Of a DNA stretch of 64,000 nucleotides, positions 44,129 to 54,700 are shown in pieces (positions within the stretch are counted from its first letter, which is position 1; each line of letters starts with the position of its first letter). The notes below the pieces were generated by a model. The model searched no databases. It saw nothing but the letters and a program-made list of their open reading frames with translations, and had not been told where the DNA came from. This DNA comes from Dermabacter vaginalis (GTDB lineage Bacteria > Actinomycetota > Actinomycetes > Actinomycetales > Dermabacteraceae): the NCBI RefSeq assembly GCF_001678905.1, contig NZ_CP012117.1, forward strand, positions 1,550,001-1,614,000, written 5' to 3'. The position numbers and the translations under genes are program-made.

Positions 44129-47100
44129 ATGCGGAACTGGCATAGACACCTATTGAAGAAAGGCGCAGAAGGCGTGCTCGAGCAAGGAATGTTGGACCTA
44201 GGCGGCATTTTCAACACAGATGACAACGCTGAAAAGACGGCGAAAACACGTGCGGCGGCCGAGCGGGCACGGTTGCAGCGACGGCCCTCTCCTGGGGTGA
44301 TGTCGCCTTGGGGCAAAGTGCTAAGGATCGCGCGCGTCGAGGCGGATGTGTGGTCAGTGGACGCCGAAGATTGCTCGGGCTACTGGGTTGGCAAGGCGCA
44401 CAGAGGGCAAGTGCCGGAGATCGCACGCACGGATACTGCGGAAAATCGCAACGGATGGTATCGTGAAGGACGTGATGCAGGTCACATTATCGGCGTGTGG
44501 CCTGGGGCCACTGTAGAGACGTTGACGCGCACGGATGACATGTCGTGGGCGGAGGCGACGACACAATTGCGCCGGTGGCTCGAGCAAGCAACACGCTGGC
44601 TCGAGGAACGCGAGGTCGCGGCCGACATAATCGCGGCGGTAACGCAGCGGTTTGAAAACGCGACTATTGAAGTAGAGGAGTTGCCCGATGAAATCGAACC
44701 AGAAGATGAGCCGAACGCAGTTAGAGACGTTGAACGCGGAGATGCGCCTGTCCGCAGTGAGCGAGGACTTGATGGAGCGCGAGGAGCGCGAGATTCAGGA
44801 GTGGGAGGAGAACCCGCGCAGGTGGGCGCTTCCGATGCCGGACGGAGCGAAGGACCCGGCGGATCAGATGTTCCACCACAGCGAACTACCGCGCCTGTCG
44901 TGGATGCTTCCGAAGTGGGTACAGCGGGAGTTCCCGCAGACCTATTTGACGATGTTGGATCGCTTGTGGGGAGTTCTGCACATAGAGGGAGAAGAACTGC
45001 CGATGACGATCACGGACGTGAGGTTTCCGAAGGACCCAGCGGAAGAAGTGAAGGTGCGGACGGTGGAGAGGGAGATCGACGCCGTGGAGGGCCTGAGAGT
45101 GATGATGCGGCAAGTGCAGGAGGCGTACGACGCGACGCCGGAAGAGGACGCAGTGATCGACCGAGCATTGCGGAATCTGGAGATTCAGATGGAGGTCTTT
45201 CGAACGCAATACCCGGATCTGATCTAGAAGATTCGCGCGGCCCCGCGCTCATGAGCGCTGCCGACGTAAGCGACGGTGCGGAGTACCGGTCGAGCGAGTT
45301 GGCAGTTCCGTCTGGGGCGAAAGCGAGGTTCCGCGCGAATCTTGCAGCGGTGGAGCTGGTGCACGAGCTGGAGCGTGAGCAGCGGGCCGCGACAAGTGAG
45401 GAGCAGCGAGTCCTCGCGGCGTGGTCAGGGTGGGGTGCACTCCCCCATGTGTTCGAGAACCGGGAGGGGTGGCATGAGGAGCACGAGCGGTTGCGCGAGG
45501 TACTCACGGCGGACGAGTATCGCGCGGCTGAGCGCAACACGCTGAACGCGCACTACACTGACCCAAAGATCGCTGACGCGATGTGGCGCTCCCTGACGAG
45601 GTTCGGACTTGGCGCGGGCGCGAGTGTACTCGAACCGGGGTGTGGATCGGGCACGTTCATGGCGACAGCGCCGGAAGATACGCGGATGATTGGCGTTGAG
45701 CTTGATCCGTTTACAGCGCGCGTAGCGCACTATCTCCACCCGAAACAGCAGGTGCGTAACGAGGGCTTCGAGAATACTCTTCTGCCGAAGAATGGTGTGG
45801 ATGCAGCCATTGGCAACGTGCCATTCGGCAAATTCACGCTTCTGGATTCGAAACACAACCCGCAGCGCTTGACTATCCATAACCACTTCATTGTGAAGTC
45901 GTTGGCCGCGACGCGCCCCAGTGGTCTGGTTGCGGTGATTACAAGCGGTTTCACGATGGACGCGGGAGGATCGAAGGCCCGCACGGAGATGGCCAAGCTC
46001 GGGAAGCTTGTAGCGGGCGTTCGCCTACCAACGGACGCATTTAAGGACGTGGCAGGCACAAGTGTCAACACTGACATTTTGGTGTTCCAACGCCACGATG
46101 AGGATATTGCCGTGCCGGACATGGCGAAGCTGTCGTGGGCGGGCACGGAGGAGCTAACTGAAGGCGTCGCGGTCAATAGATTCTTTGCCCAGCACCCAGA
46201 ACGAGTGCTGGGGGAAATGACAACACGGTCGGGCCAATTCGGTCCCACGCTTGTAGTGAAGGATGAGAGCGGCACTCCCCTCGCGGAGCGAGTCGAGGAG
46301 CAGTTGCTGTTCCAGATGCGCGCGAACGCCTCGCCAGTGCGGGAACGCGACACGAACCTCGATATTGACGCCTCGGACGTGGAGCCAGGTCTATACGTGC
46401 CGGTGCCGGAGGAGCAAAAGCCCGTCATGGGCATGTTCGTCGATGTGCGCAAGCTCTCGCAGGTGGACGAAAGTGTCGGGCGTATCGTGAGGTGGACGGG
46501 CACTGAGTGGGAAGACGCAGGTGTTCGCAAGAACGCCATGAAAGAAACACTGGCCCTCATGGAAGTGCGTGACGCTGCCCGTAGTGTCGTGGAAAGTCAG
46601 TCCGATAAAGACAGCACCGAGAACGAACGCGAACAAGCGCGCCACATTCTCAACGTAGCCTACGACCGGTACACCGCGCAGTATGGCCCGATCAACCGTT
46701 TCACCCAGTCCACGCGCAAGCCCTCTGAACGCGCCATTGACAAGTACGTCAAGAAGCGCACGGATGAGTGGCACACGTCTTTGAAGCAAAGTGGGTATAG
46801 CTCGGCCGACGTTAAAGAAATGGAGCCAAGCAGTGCTCAGCGCGACGAGTGGCGCGAGGAGGCCATCACTGACCTCACTGACGTGCGCAAGACACAAAAG
46901 CATCTAGCGGCACTGGGCACTGACCCGTTCCTCGGCCAGCTCATTGGGCTGGAGAATTTCGACGAAGAAACTCAGAGTGCAACGAAGTCAATGATTTTCA
47001 CGCAGGATATTGTGTCGGCGCGCCTGGAGGACCGCAGGGCCGAGACAATGCAGGATGCCGTGGCTATCAGCATGGACGAGTATCAGCGTATCGACCTGTC

Positions 47101-50100
47101 ACGCATCGGGCAGTTGCTCGAGCTGAGTGAAGAAGAAGTCCGAGAGCAGATCATTGGCACAGCGTTCATCGAACCGGCAACTGGGGAACTGGAAGTTGCA
47201 ACGCACTACCTGTCAGGGAACGTCCGCGACAAGCTTGTAAAGGCCCGAGAAGCAGCGAAGCATGATTCTCGGTTCAATGCGAATGTTGACGCGCTCGAAG
47301 CTGTGCTGCCTGAGTGGATTGCTATCGAAGACATCGATCTTTATCCCGGCCTGAGCGTCTTGGACGAGCATGCTTATGAGCGGTTCGCTACGGAAACCTT
47401 TGGTGGTGTGGAGCTGAAGATTGAGTTGACGGCGGAAAGTGGCGAGTGGAAGGTTACCGCGCCCGCACGTAAAGCGTTCGGAGACTCAGTTCTGCACCAG
47501 TACGGGACCGAGCACCGTAAGCCCTCGGACTTGCTGGAATCGGTAATGAACCAACGTAGCGTCATCATCCGCACAACCAGAGACTCGGATAAGCCGAAGG
47601 TGGATGAGCAGGAAACGGCGCTCGCGCGCGCAAAGATGGACAGTATTGTGCAAGCGTTCAGCAAGTGGGTGCTTGATCAGCCGCAGCTGCGCGAGAAGAT
47701 CGAGCACGAGTGGAACTATCGTTTCAATCAGTACGTAAGTGCCGATTACGGACGATTGGGTGACGCTCTAGCGTTGCCAGGCCTTTCGGACGAGTTTATC
47801 CCTCACCCATATCAGCGTGAAGCGGTCGCGCGCATCGTGAATGAGCCGACGACGTTGTTGAACCATGTTGTGGGGGCAGGCAAAACGGGCACGATGCTTA
47901 TGGGCGCAATGGAGCTGCGACGTACAGGCCAAGCACGTAAGCCGTGGCTTGTCGTGCCTAATCACTTGGTAGAGCAGGTGACTCGCGAGGCAACACAGTG
48001 GTATCCGAACGCGAAGGTCATGTCAATCCCTACAGGCCAGTCACCGAAAGAACGGCAGATGTGGATGACCCGCAGTGCAGGGCAGGACTGGGATTTAGTT
48101 GTGTGCCCGCAGTCGGTGTTCACCCTCATGGGTGTTGATCCGTCGCGTCAAGCGAACTGGATGAACACGAAGATCGAGGAAATGAGAGAAACAGCGTCCA
48201 CCATTGACACTGGTACAGCAAATGGCAAACGCCTGGTGAAGCGTTTGAACACGGATATTGCGAACCTCGAGACAAAGTTGAACCGGCTCATGGAGAAGAA
48301 AGACCGGGGTCTCACGTTCGAGCAGACGGGCTGCGACTTCCTCATGGTGGACGAAGCCCACCACTATAAGAATCTCGCACGCGCCTCGGATGTTGCAGAC
48401 CTGGCGCATTCCGGCTCGCAAAAGGCCGCAGACCTCGAAATGAAACTGGAAGTGCTCCGCGAGTTTCGTGAAGATGTCGCACGGCGTGATGGGACATGGC
48501 ACGAAGATTATGTGCCACACGTGGCGGTGTTCGCGACAGGTACTCCGGTCGCAAACTCCCTTTCGGAGATGTGGGTGATGCAGCGGTACTTGCGGCCCGA
48601 CCTACTCAACGCACAGGGAACGTCGAGCCTTCGAGAATGGGGCCGTGCGTTCGCCCGCTCAGCGTCGCAGCTCGAGCCAACCGCTGGCGGTACATGGAAG
48701 ATGAAGGACCGCGTGCGTAGCTTCGTGAACGTACCGGAACTAATGAGTACAGCCCAGGCATTCATGTCCACGGTCACGCGCGATGACATCACGGCCACGC
48801 TACCCAATATCACGGGAGGAGAGCCGACAATAATCACGCGGGACTTGTCTGATCAAGCACGTGAAAAGATCGAAGAACTCGCCAGCCGAAGCAATAACCT
48901 TCCTAAGGATCAAAGCCTGGACAACATGCTCAAGATCAACAACGAAGGCAAACTTTTGTCTATCGACCCGCGCCTCGTTGGTCTTGACGCGGATGAGGAC
49001 GGCGGGAGGCTCGCCGACGTGGCCGAACAGATCGTGCACATTCACGAGGAAACGAAGGACCGCGAATACACCGACGCCAACGGCGAAGTCGAACCGGTAG
49101 CGGGTGGCCTCCAGATTGTTTTCTGCGACCGTGGTGTGCCCGACGGTTCGAGTACGGTAAACCTCTACGAAGTAATGAAGGACAACCTCGTCGAGCGTGG
49201 CCTCGATCCAGATAGCGTCGCGTTCATTCACGATGCAGACAATGATGCTGCGCGCGGCGAACTGTTCGAGCGCTGCCGTAGCGGGCAGGTGAACGTCCTG
49301 ATCGGTTCAACCGACAAGATGGGCACGGGTGTGAACGTCCAAAAGCGCGCGACGGCGATTCACCATGTGGATGTGCCGTGGCGTCCGGCTGACTTGGAGC
49401 AGCGTAACGGGCGTGTATTCCGTCAGGGTAATCAGAACACGGATGTGACCGAATGTCGGTATGTCACTATCGAGTCGTTCGATCAGTTGCTATGGCAAAC
49501 GATTCATCGAAAAGCCAAGTTCATCAGTCAGATCATGAACGGCGACGCAGCTAGCCGCACCGTCGAACAGGAAGACGATGAGGTGACGCTGAGTGCGGGC
49601 GCGATCGCCGCGATTGCTTCGGGTGACCCGATGGTAATGCGGCGCGAAGAAGTGATGCGCGAATTGGAGCAGCTGGAGGCACTAGAGAAGGCGTACCGGA
49701 GCCAGAGTCTACGAGAACGGTCCCAAGTCAAGAGCCTGCGCGCAGGTATTGAGCAGAGTAAAAAAGTCATTGCGGATCGCGAAAAGATCAGGCCACTGAT
49801 CCGCGAGGAGCTGGGCTACGTTAATGCGCGCGGCGAGTCCTTTGAAACTGCCGGAGAGGCCAAGGCCGCTATCACTGCCACACTGTTAGATAACCGGCAG
49901 ATGTTGCTCGAAGGCGGCAGCGTCGATTTGGGCAGGCTCGACGGGTTGAAGATTCATGTCAGGGGCGGAGTACACAGGTGGTTCGTCGAAGCAACGGATG
50001 CTCCCACAGTCATGTGCGATTTCGAGCCGAAGATCGACAGGATCAGTAAGACCGACGTCGTGCAGCGTATGCGCAACGTGTTCAAGAACATCGACAACAC

Positions 50101-51727
50101 GATTGCCAAAAACCAGAACAGTATTACCCACTCAGAGAACCGGATCGAGGACATTGAAGCGCACATCGCTAGCAGCAGTTTCGAGCAACGCGAACGCCTA
50201 GACGCCCTCAAAAATGAGTTGGCCGATATTGATAAGCACCTCGGACTAGACAGCGACATGGACGAGACGGTGGTCGAGGACTGGCTTGTCTACGCCAACG
50301 AACTGATGGAAGTGCGTCCCGATACCACGAAGAATTATGAGATGACGGCACGTAACGCGAAGAAAGGGGACCTGCTCCTCTTCGAGAAAAGTGGTGGGCC
50401 GTTGATCGTGAAAGATCCTGCGGCGGAGGATCCCGAAAACGTTCTCATGCGAGAGGACGGCACCTCGAATGGACTCCAACGGTTCGTGGCCCCGTTCCAC
50501 ACGGGCAAGCTCATTGCGCGGCAATTTAGTCAGTTGACTGAGTGGCAGCAACGTGCGGCGAAAAGGGATGCGCACGCGGCTATCCGACGAAACTTCGAAG
50601 CTATAGAACCAGGGAGCCTCGTCGTGCTGAACGTGGACGGCGCTTGCGTGGAGGCTCGCACGATCACACGGAAAGCGGGACAGCTCGAGTCGGGCATTGA
50701 CTTCGAGATCACAGGACCCAGCGACAAGATCAACGAGCACATCCTTCTGAGTAGCACGTGGCATACCCCCACCATGATTTTGCAGCCAGAGGCGTACACG
50801 GAGGAGGACCTGCGGGGGCGTGCGCGAGTGCGCAATAAGCTCACACACAACGAATTAATGAGCGGTGAAACGGTGACGGCGATGTACCACGCGGAGACCG
50901 GAGAGAAGCTGCCACTGAAAGCGCCGTTCGACGAAGAGTATGCCGAGAACGGTTACGGCTTTCGGTTTGTGCGGTCGATCCAACAGGTGCTCGAAGAGAT
51001 GGGCCACAAAGAACTGCATCCATCAGACCTGGTGTTCGATACTGCTTCACCCCGCTATGCGGGTGAGGCCATCACTGCGGACATAGTTGGGGAGGTAAAA
51101 GTTGGGAGGCTAATGCCGGGTGACCGAGTGCGCCTGAGTGATCTCACCGATGGTACGCCTTCGGACGAGTGTGTGACTGTTCAAGAAGTGGATCCAAATA
51201 ACCTAATTACGAAATATAACGTTCGGTACAGGACGGATGATGGTCAACGAGTGACTGCCTCCGTTCCGGAGCCGAGGATGATCCCGGTCGTGAATCGGTG
51301 GGATCGCAGTTTCGGTGCGTCAGAACGACTTAGGAGCGTCTATGGGTCCGTGGAGGAGGCGGGCGTGAATACCGAGTTCGATACCGGTAACCGTGAGGTT
51401 CGTTCCGTCATAGCGTTCACTCGCTCTGGAAAACCGAAAATTGCGACATGCAGGCCGATGGCTGGTGGTCAACATGGGTTCGAGTTCGAATATGAGAGCG
51501 GTGAAGCTGAGTCGTATTTTACGGGGAGGAGTTATAAACAAGTGTGGGAGGTAACAGAACGGGCGGATATTACGGAATTGCAGTGGGTCTTGCGTAATGA
51601 CACTCCCGTTGGTACGCGAGGTGAGAGCGATTTGGAGAAGAAGTCAGGTTCGCCTTTGCCGGGTGTGCCTGGTCATGATGTCCCTGATCCTGGCATGGAG
51701 GGTCCGAGGAACGGGTTGAACATGTAG
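44129..51727 (+). CDS. Giant methylase-helicase (N6-methyltransferase-like + SNF2-type helicase)
   Basis: 2,532 aa. Residues 1-190 form a unique N-terminal domain. Residues 190-370 are a Ser/Gly/Asp/Arg-rich linker that overlaps a second gene. Next is a methyltransferase-like domain with LEPGCGSGTFMA (about 500, AdoMet motif I) and GNVPFGKF (about 563, in place of NPPF). A superfamily-2 helicase follows: HPYQREAVARIV, VGAGKTGTML (about 1245), MVDEAHHYKN (about 1407), GTPVANSLSEMW, and RNGRVFRQGNQN (about 1757). Then coiled coil (1850-2050) and C-terminal domains. Such proteins occur in phages and conjugative elements, P1 DarB being a known relative in concept, and protect transferred DNA from restriction. 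The exact role here is inferred. The start codon has only a weak ribosome binding site. Confidence 0.88.
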   Translation: MRNWHRHLLKKGAEGVLEQGMLDLGGIFNTDDNAEKTAKTRAAAERARLQRRPSPGVMSPWGKVLRIARVEADVWSVDAEDCSGYWVGKAHRGQVPEIARTDTAENRNGWYREGRDAGHIIGVWPGATVETLTRTDDMSWAEATTQLRRWLEQATRWLEEREVAADIIAAVTQRFENATIEVEELPDEIEPEDEPNAVRDVERGDAPVRSERGLDGARGARDSGVGGEPAQVGASDAGRSEGPGGSDVPPQRTTAPVVDASEVGTAGVPADLFDDVGSLVGSSAHRGRRTADDDHGREVSEGPSGRSEGADGGEGDRRRGGPESDDAASAGGVRRDAGRGRSDRPSIAESGDSDGGLSNAIPGSDLEDSRGPALMSAADVSDGAEYRSSELAVPSGAKARFRANLAAVELVHELEREQRAATSEEQRVLAAWSGWGALPHVFENREGWHEEHERLREVLTADEYRAAERNTLNAHYTDPKIADAMWRSLTRFGLGAGASVLEPGCGSGTFMATAPEDTRMIGVELDPFTARVAHYLHPKQQVRNEGFENTLLPKNGVDAAIGNVPFGKFTLLDSKHNPQRLTIHNHFIVKSLAATRPSGLVAVITSGFTMDAGGSKARTEMAKLGKLVAGVRLPTDAFKDVAGTSVNTDILVFQRHDEDIAVPDMAKLSWAGTEELTEGVAVNRFFAQHPERVLGEMTTRSGQFGPTLVVKDESGTPLAERVEEQLLFQMRANASPVRERDTNLDIDASDVEPGLYVPVPEEQKPVMGMFVDVRKLSQVDESVGRIVRWTGTEWEDAGVRKNAMKETLALMEVRDAARSVVESQSDKDSTENEREQARHILNVAYDRYTAQYGPINRFTQSTRKPSERAIDKYVKKRTDEWHTSLKQSGYSSADVKEMEPSSAQRDEWREEAITDLTDVRKTQKHLAALGTDPFLGQLIGLENFDEETQSATKSMIFTQDIVSARLEDRRAETMQDAVAISMDEYQRIDLSRIGQLLELSEEEVREQIIGTAFIEPATGELEVATHYLSGNVRDKLVKAREAAKHDSRFNANVDALEAVLPEWIAIEDIDLYPGLSVLDEHAYERFATETFGGVELKIELTAESGEWKVTAPARKAFGDSVLHQYGTEHRKPSDLLESVMNQRSVIIRTTRDSDKPKVDEQETALARAKMDSIVQAFSKWVLDQPQLREKIEHEWNYRFNQYVSADYGRLGDALALPGLSDEFIPHPYQREAVARIVNEPTTLLNHVVGAGKTGTMLMGAMELRRTGQARKPWLVVPNHLVEQVTREATQWYPNAKVMSIPTGQSPKERQMWMTRSAGQDWDLVVCPQSVFTLMGVDPSRQANWMNTKIEEMRETASTIDTGTANGKRLVKRLNTDIANLETKLNRLMEKKDRGLTFEQTGCDFLMVDEAHHYKNLARASDVADLAHSGSQKAADLEMKLEVLREFREDVARRDGTWHEDYVPHVAVFATGTPVANSLSEMWVMQRYLRPDLLNAQGTSSLREWGRAFARSASQLEPTAGGTWKMKDRVRSFVNVPELMSTAQAFMSTVTRDDITATLPNITGGEPTIITRDLSDQAREKIEELASRSNNLPKDQSLDNMLKINNEGKLLSIDPRLVGLDADEDGGRLADVAEQIVHIHEETKDREYTDANGEVEPVAGGLQIVFCDRGVPDGSSTVNLYEVMKDNLVERGLDPDSVAFIHDADNDAARGELFERCRSGQVNVLIGSTDKMGTGVNVQKRATAIHHVDVPWRPADLEQRNGRVFRQGNQNTDVTECRYVTIESFDQLLWQTIHRKAKFISQIMNGDAASRTVEQEDDEVTLSAGAIAAIASGDPMVMRREEVMRELEQLEALEKAYRSQSLRERSQVKSLRAGIEQSKKVIADREKIRPLIREELGYVNARGESFETAGEAKAAITATLLDNRQMLLEGGSVDLGRLDGLKIHVRGGVHRWFVEATDAPTVMCDFEPKIDRISKTDVVQRMRNVFKNIDNTIAKNQNSITHSENRIEDIEAHIASSSFEQRERLDALKNELADIDKHLGLDSDMDETVVEDWLVYANELMEVRPDTTKNYEMTARNAKKGDLLLFEKSGGPLIVKDPAAEDPENVLMREDGTSNGLQRFVAPFHTGKLIARQFSQLTEWQQRAAKRDAHAAIRRNFEAIEPGSLVVLNVDGACVEARTITRKAGQLESGIDFEITGPSDKINEHILLSSTWHTPTMILQPEAYTEEDLRGRARVRNKLTHNELMSGETVTAMYHAETGEKLPLKAPFDEEYAENGYGFRFVRSIQQVLEEMGHKELHPSDLVFDTASPRYAGEAITADIVGEVKVGRLMPGDRVRLSDLTDGTPSDECVTVQEVDPNNLITKYNVRYRTDDGQRVTASVPEPRMIPVVNRWDRSFGASERLRSVYGSVEEAGVNTEFDTGNREVRSVIAFTRSGKPKIATCRPMAGGQHGFEFEYESGEAESYFTGRSYKQVWEVTERADITELQWVLRNDTPVGTRGESDLEKKSGSPLPGVPGHDVPDPGMEGPRNGLNM
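44688..45227 (+). CDS. Nested gene in another frame inside the methylase-helicase gene
   Basis: 179 aa in the +1 frame relative to the host gene. ATG 44688 has AGGAG seven bases upstream, better than the signal of the host gene itself. The product looks folded: helices (QLETLNAEMRLSAVSEDLME, EREEREIQEWEENP), Trp-rich LPRLSWMLPKWVQREFPQTY, MTITDVRFPKDP, and long C-terminal helices. Codons are rich in third-position G/C like the neighbouring genes, whereas the host frame over this stretch uses many GGA, AGA, GAT and GTT codons and encodes disorder. This supports true overprinting. Function unknown; no family recognised. A fully accidental open frame is unlikely but cannot be excluded. Confidence 0.7.
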   Translation: MKSNQKMSRTQLETLNAEMRLSAVSEDLMEREEREIQEWEENPRRWALPMPDGAKDPADQMFHHSELPRLSWMLPKWVQREFPQTYLTMLDRLWGVLHIEGEELPMTITDVRFPKDPAEEVKVRTVEREIDAVEGLRVMMRQVQEAYDATPEEDAVIDRALRNLEIQMEVFRTQYPDLI

Positions 51728-51739
51728 TGCTTGTGGTGT

Positions 51740-51780
51740 GGGGCCGGGCAACCGTGAGGTTGTCCGGCCCCTTTTTTCTT
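51740..51780 (+). terminator. Strong terminator between convergent methylase-helicase and relaxase genes
   Basis: Near-perfect stem GGGGCCGGGCAACC/GGTTGTCCGGCCCC with GTGA loop and a run of six T. Confidence 0.93.
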
Positions 51781-51788
51781 CGTTGTTA

Positions 51789-54700
51789 TTACTGCGGGCG
51801 GTTCGGTTGGGGGTGGGAGTCGGTGTGCAGGTGTGGCTCGGTCGTGGGTGCGTGCGTCGAGACCGGGAGGGCTTCGCTGGTGGTGGCGAGGGCAGTAGTT
51901 AAGTAGTGCCAGTGGGCGTGTTGTTGTGTGTCGCGTGCGGGTGGTTCCGGCCCAAGTGGGGTTGTTGTGCGTACACGGTAGAGGTCGCGGTAGATGGCAA
52001 TGTCCGTGTGAAGGTGGGGTGGGCAGGTGCGCGCCCAGGCCTCGCCTGGAGCTGTGGCTGAGAGTTGGGTAATGCGGTCGTGAATACGAGAGTGCACTTG
52101 GTCCCCTAGCTGGTGCACATCATGGTCGGCGCGGTCGGTGAGAAGTGGGAGTCCTCCGGGCAAGGCGTGGCCGCGTGGATCATTCGGGGTAAGCGCTCGT
52201 AGCCGGTGGGCAATGATCTTGAGTGAAGCGTCTACATCAGTGGGATCTACGCCGGTGACGGGCGTTGTGAGGGCGTTGTGTGTTGCAGTGGGGTTGTGTG
52301 CATCGGCGGCACGGTAGGCCGCGAAAAGGGATGGGAGGATAAGACTTTCTTCAAGTGCATCAGGCAGGACGTGCAGGTTTGCTGCGAGAGTGTCAATTTG
52401 GGGTTGGTGGTTTTCGAGGGTGAGGAGGTAGGCGTACTCGGAAGTGAGGCGTTGAAGGTTGTTCGCGTCCTCACGGGCGTTGCCGAGTGCTGTGGTGGCG
52501 CTGGTTTCGGCGGCGTGTGTTTGTGCCATTTGTTGGAATCGCTCGCGCCATGTGGGTGTTTCTTCGTCAGCTACGCGCAGTCCGGTTGCGGGAGAAGCGC
52601 TAGTAGCGCTAGCGGCTTCCCCTATGTAAGCGGCGTTGAGGTCGCGGCCTCGAGTCATTGCCACGTATAGGAGTTCTGAGGCAATGGGGTCTTGGGAGGG
52701 GATGACAACTCGCGCTTCGTCTACGGTGGCGCCTTGGCATCGGTGGGCAGTTGTGGCGTATCCCAGCTCGGTGTGGTCGCGTAGGTAAGACGCGGATAAA
52801 TGAATGGTGGCGTTGTTGTCCTCTCTAACTGCCGTGATTGAACCGTCGTTATGAATCGAAGTGACGGTCATGAGTGTGCCGTTTCGTATGAAGTCGCCGT
52901 CGGTATCAACAATGGTGCGGTCATTGGAGCGGGCTAGGACCCTCTCCCCTACCCCGGCGTCGCGATCGCCGCGAAGCAAAGCTGTACGCGCAGCGTCGAT
53001 TCTGCCGGCGAGGCGCAAGTCATGGCTGAAGCGTTGGTTTAGTTCATCAACGAGAGCGTTGGTGGAGGCGATTATGAGGGCTGAGCGGCCTTCGTCCAAC
53101 GCGTGGCGTGTGTCAAGGTATGCCTGTTCCAGAAGTTCGTCGTCGGCGCCACCGTGGAGGCGTTCGTGAGCCTCGTAAAGTGCGAGAACATCGTGAGCGT
53201 CTTGCTGGTCACTAACATCGCGGAGAAGCAGTGACGCGTCGGCTTCCCATTTGTGGTGGAATCGCCACACACTCGTGAGTTCGTGAACGGGGCCGTGGTC
53301 GGCTAGGAGGGAAAGTGCGCCGCCAGCCTCAACGGCTTCGATCTGCCGATGGTCGCCGACAAGGAGAATCCGCGCCCCTGCGGCATCGGCCTGTGCCGTA
53401 AGTTCTGCGAGGTGCGTGGTGGAGGCCATCGAGGCTTCATCGACGACAAGCATCTGTCCGGCGTGGAGTGTCCAACTATCAATGGTGGTGGCGAGTTCAG
53501 CGACACGTCGCCGGTACGCGCGCCGAGTGGCTGGCGACAAAAGATCGTTCTCTAGGGCGTCGATGAGTGAGTCGTACTCGGTGCGTCGGTCGGTGTTTCC
53601 TACAGTGCTCTCGTAAAGCCACTTCGCGATTGTGTGTGCTGGTGCTTCGAGTTCTTCGGACAGGACATGTGCTGCTTGAGCACTCGTTGTTACGCCGAGG
53701 AGTGAACCAGTGCCGTGTTCGTGCTCCCATACGTTCTTCAATGCCGACATGGTTGTCGTCTTACCGGTGCCTGCTGGACCAATGAGGACACTCATCCGGC
53801 TCGTGTCCGTCATGATGGCACGCACAGCGGCTTCCTGGTCCTCGGCCAGGGAGTACCCGCGTGTGGTTTTTTGTGCGGCGTTCACTTCTTCGATCAGCTT
53901 CTCCACTGTGGGTGACTCCGGGGGGTTCCATACACCCGTAGTTGTTAATGCCGCGACAAGTCTGTTCTCACGTTCGAGGGCAGTGCTGGAGGTGAATACG
54001 CTGCGTGTGTCGTCGTCGAAGACACTGGTGCCTCGTAGCGACAGGCGCGGGTCGTCAGTGTTGACCACGTATCGTTCTGGAGTGACTGCAATACACCGTT
54101 CAATGACGGCCTCAGTGATGAGTTGCGAGGCGCGTTCACGGACATCTGGCGATGCAGCACGGACCATCCTTGTCATGCGTTCCACTTCCGCACGAATGTT
54201 CGCCCGTGTCCATGTTGAACGTGTCTTAGTCAGGTCTTTTTCAATCTGCTCTGCAACCGACGAAAGGGAGTCGGCTGCGCCTGCTTCTGTATCGGTACGG
54301 GTGTGTTCGGTTATGTTCAGCGCGGTGAGTGTAGCGATCACCTCGTGGGCATCATGTGCCGTTACGCGAGTGAGGGGGGTAGCGTAGTCCCTATCAGTGC
54401 AAGTGCCTATCAGTGCGTCAATGTTGACACCCGCCGCTTGTGCATCAGCCCGCCACTGCGAACACCGATCAGACAATGGCATAACCGTTTTTGATTTCGC
54501 CTTACGTGTCGCTCTCCATGCCGCCGAGTGCAGTCCGGCGCGAACCTTTCTCGAAGGTGCGTGTCCATAACGCTCTATGTACGTTTGCACGGCGGCATCT
54601 TCACGGGCACGCACTTGCGCATCGCGACTAGAGAACTCTGCCCGTAACGAGGCGGGCATGCCTTTTATATCCGGAACAACAGCTCTTGTCGTACCTCGGG

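Noticed and set aside
44129-45250. Interpretation that the methylase-helicase gene is two genes, with a new start near 45252
   Set aside because: No ribosome binding site precedes ATG 45252 and the frame is continuous from 44129 with a folded-looking N-terminal domain; one long gene with a nested second gene explains the data better.
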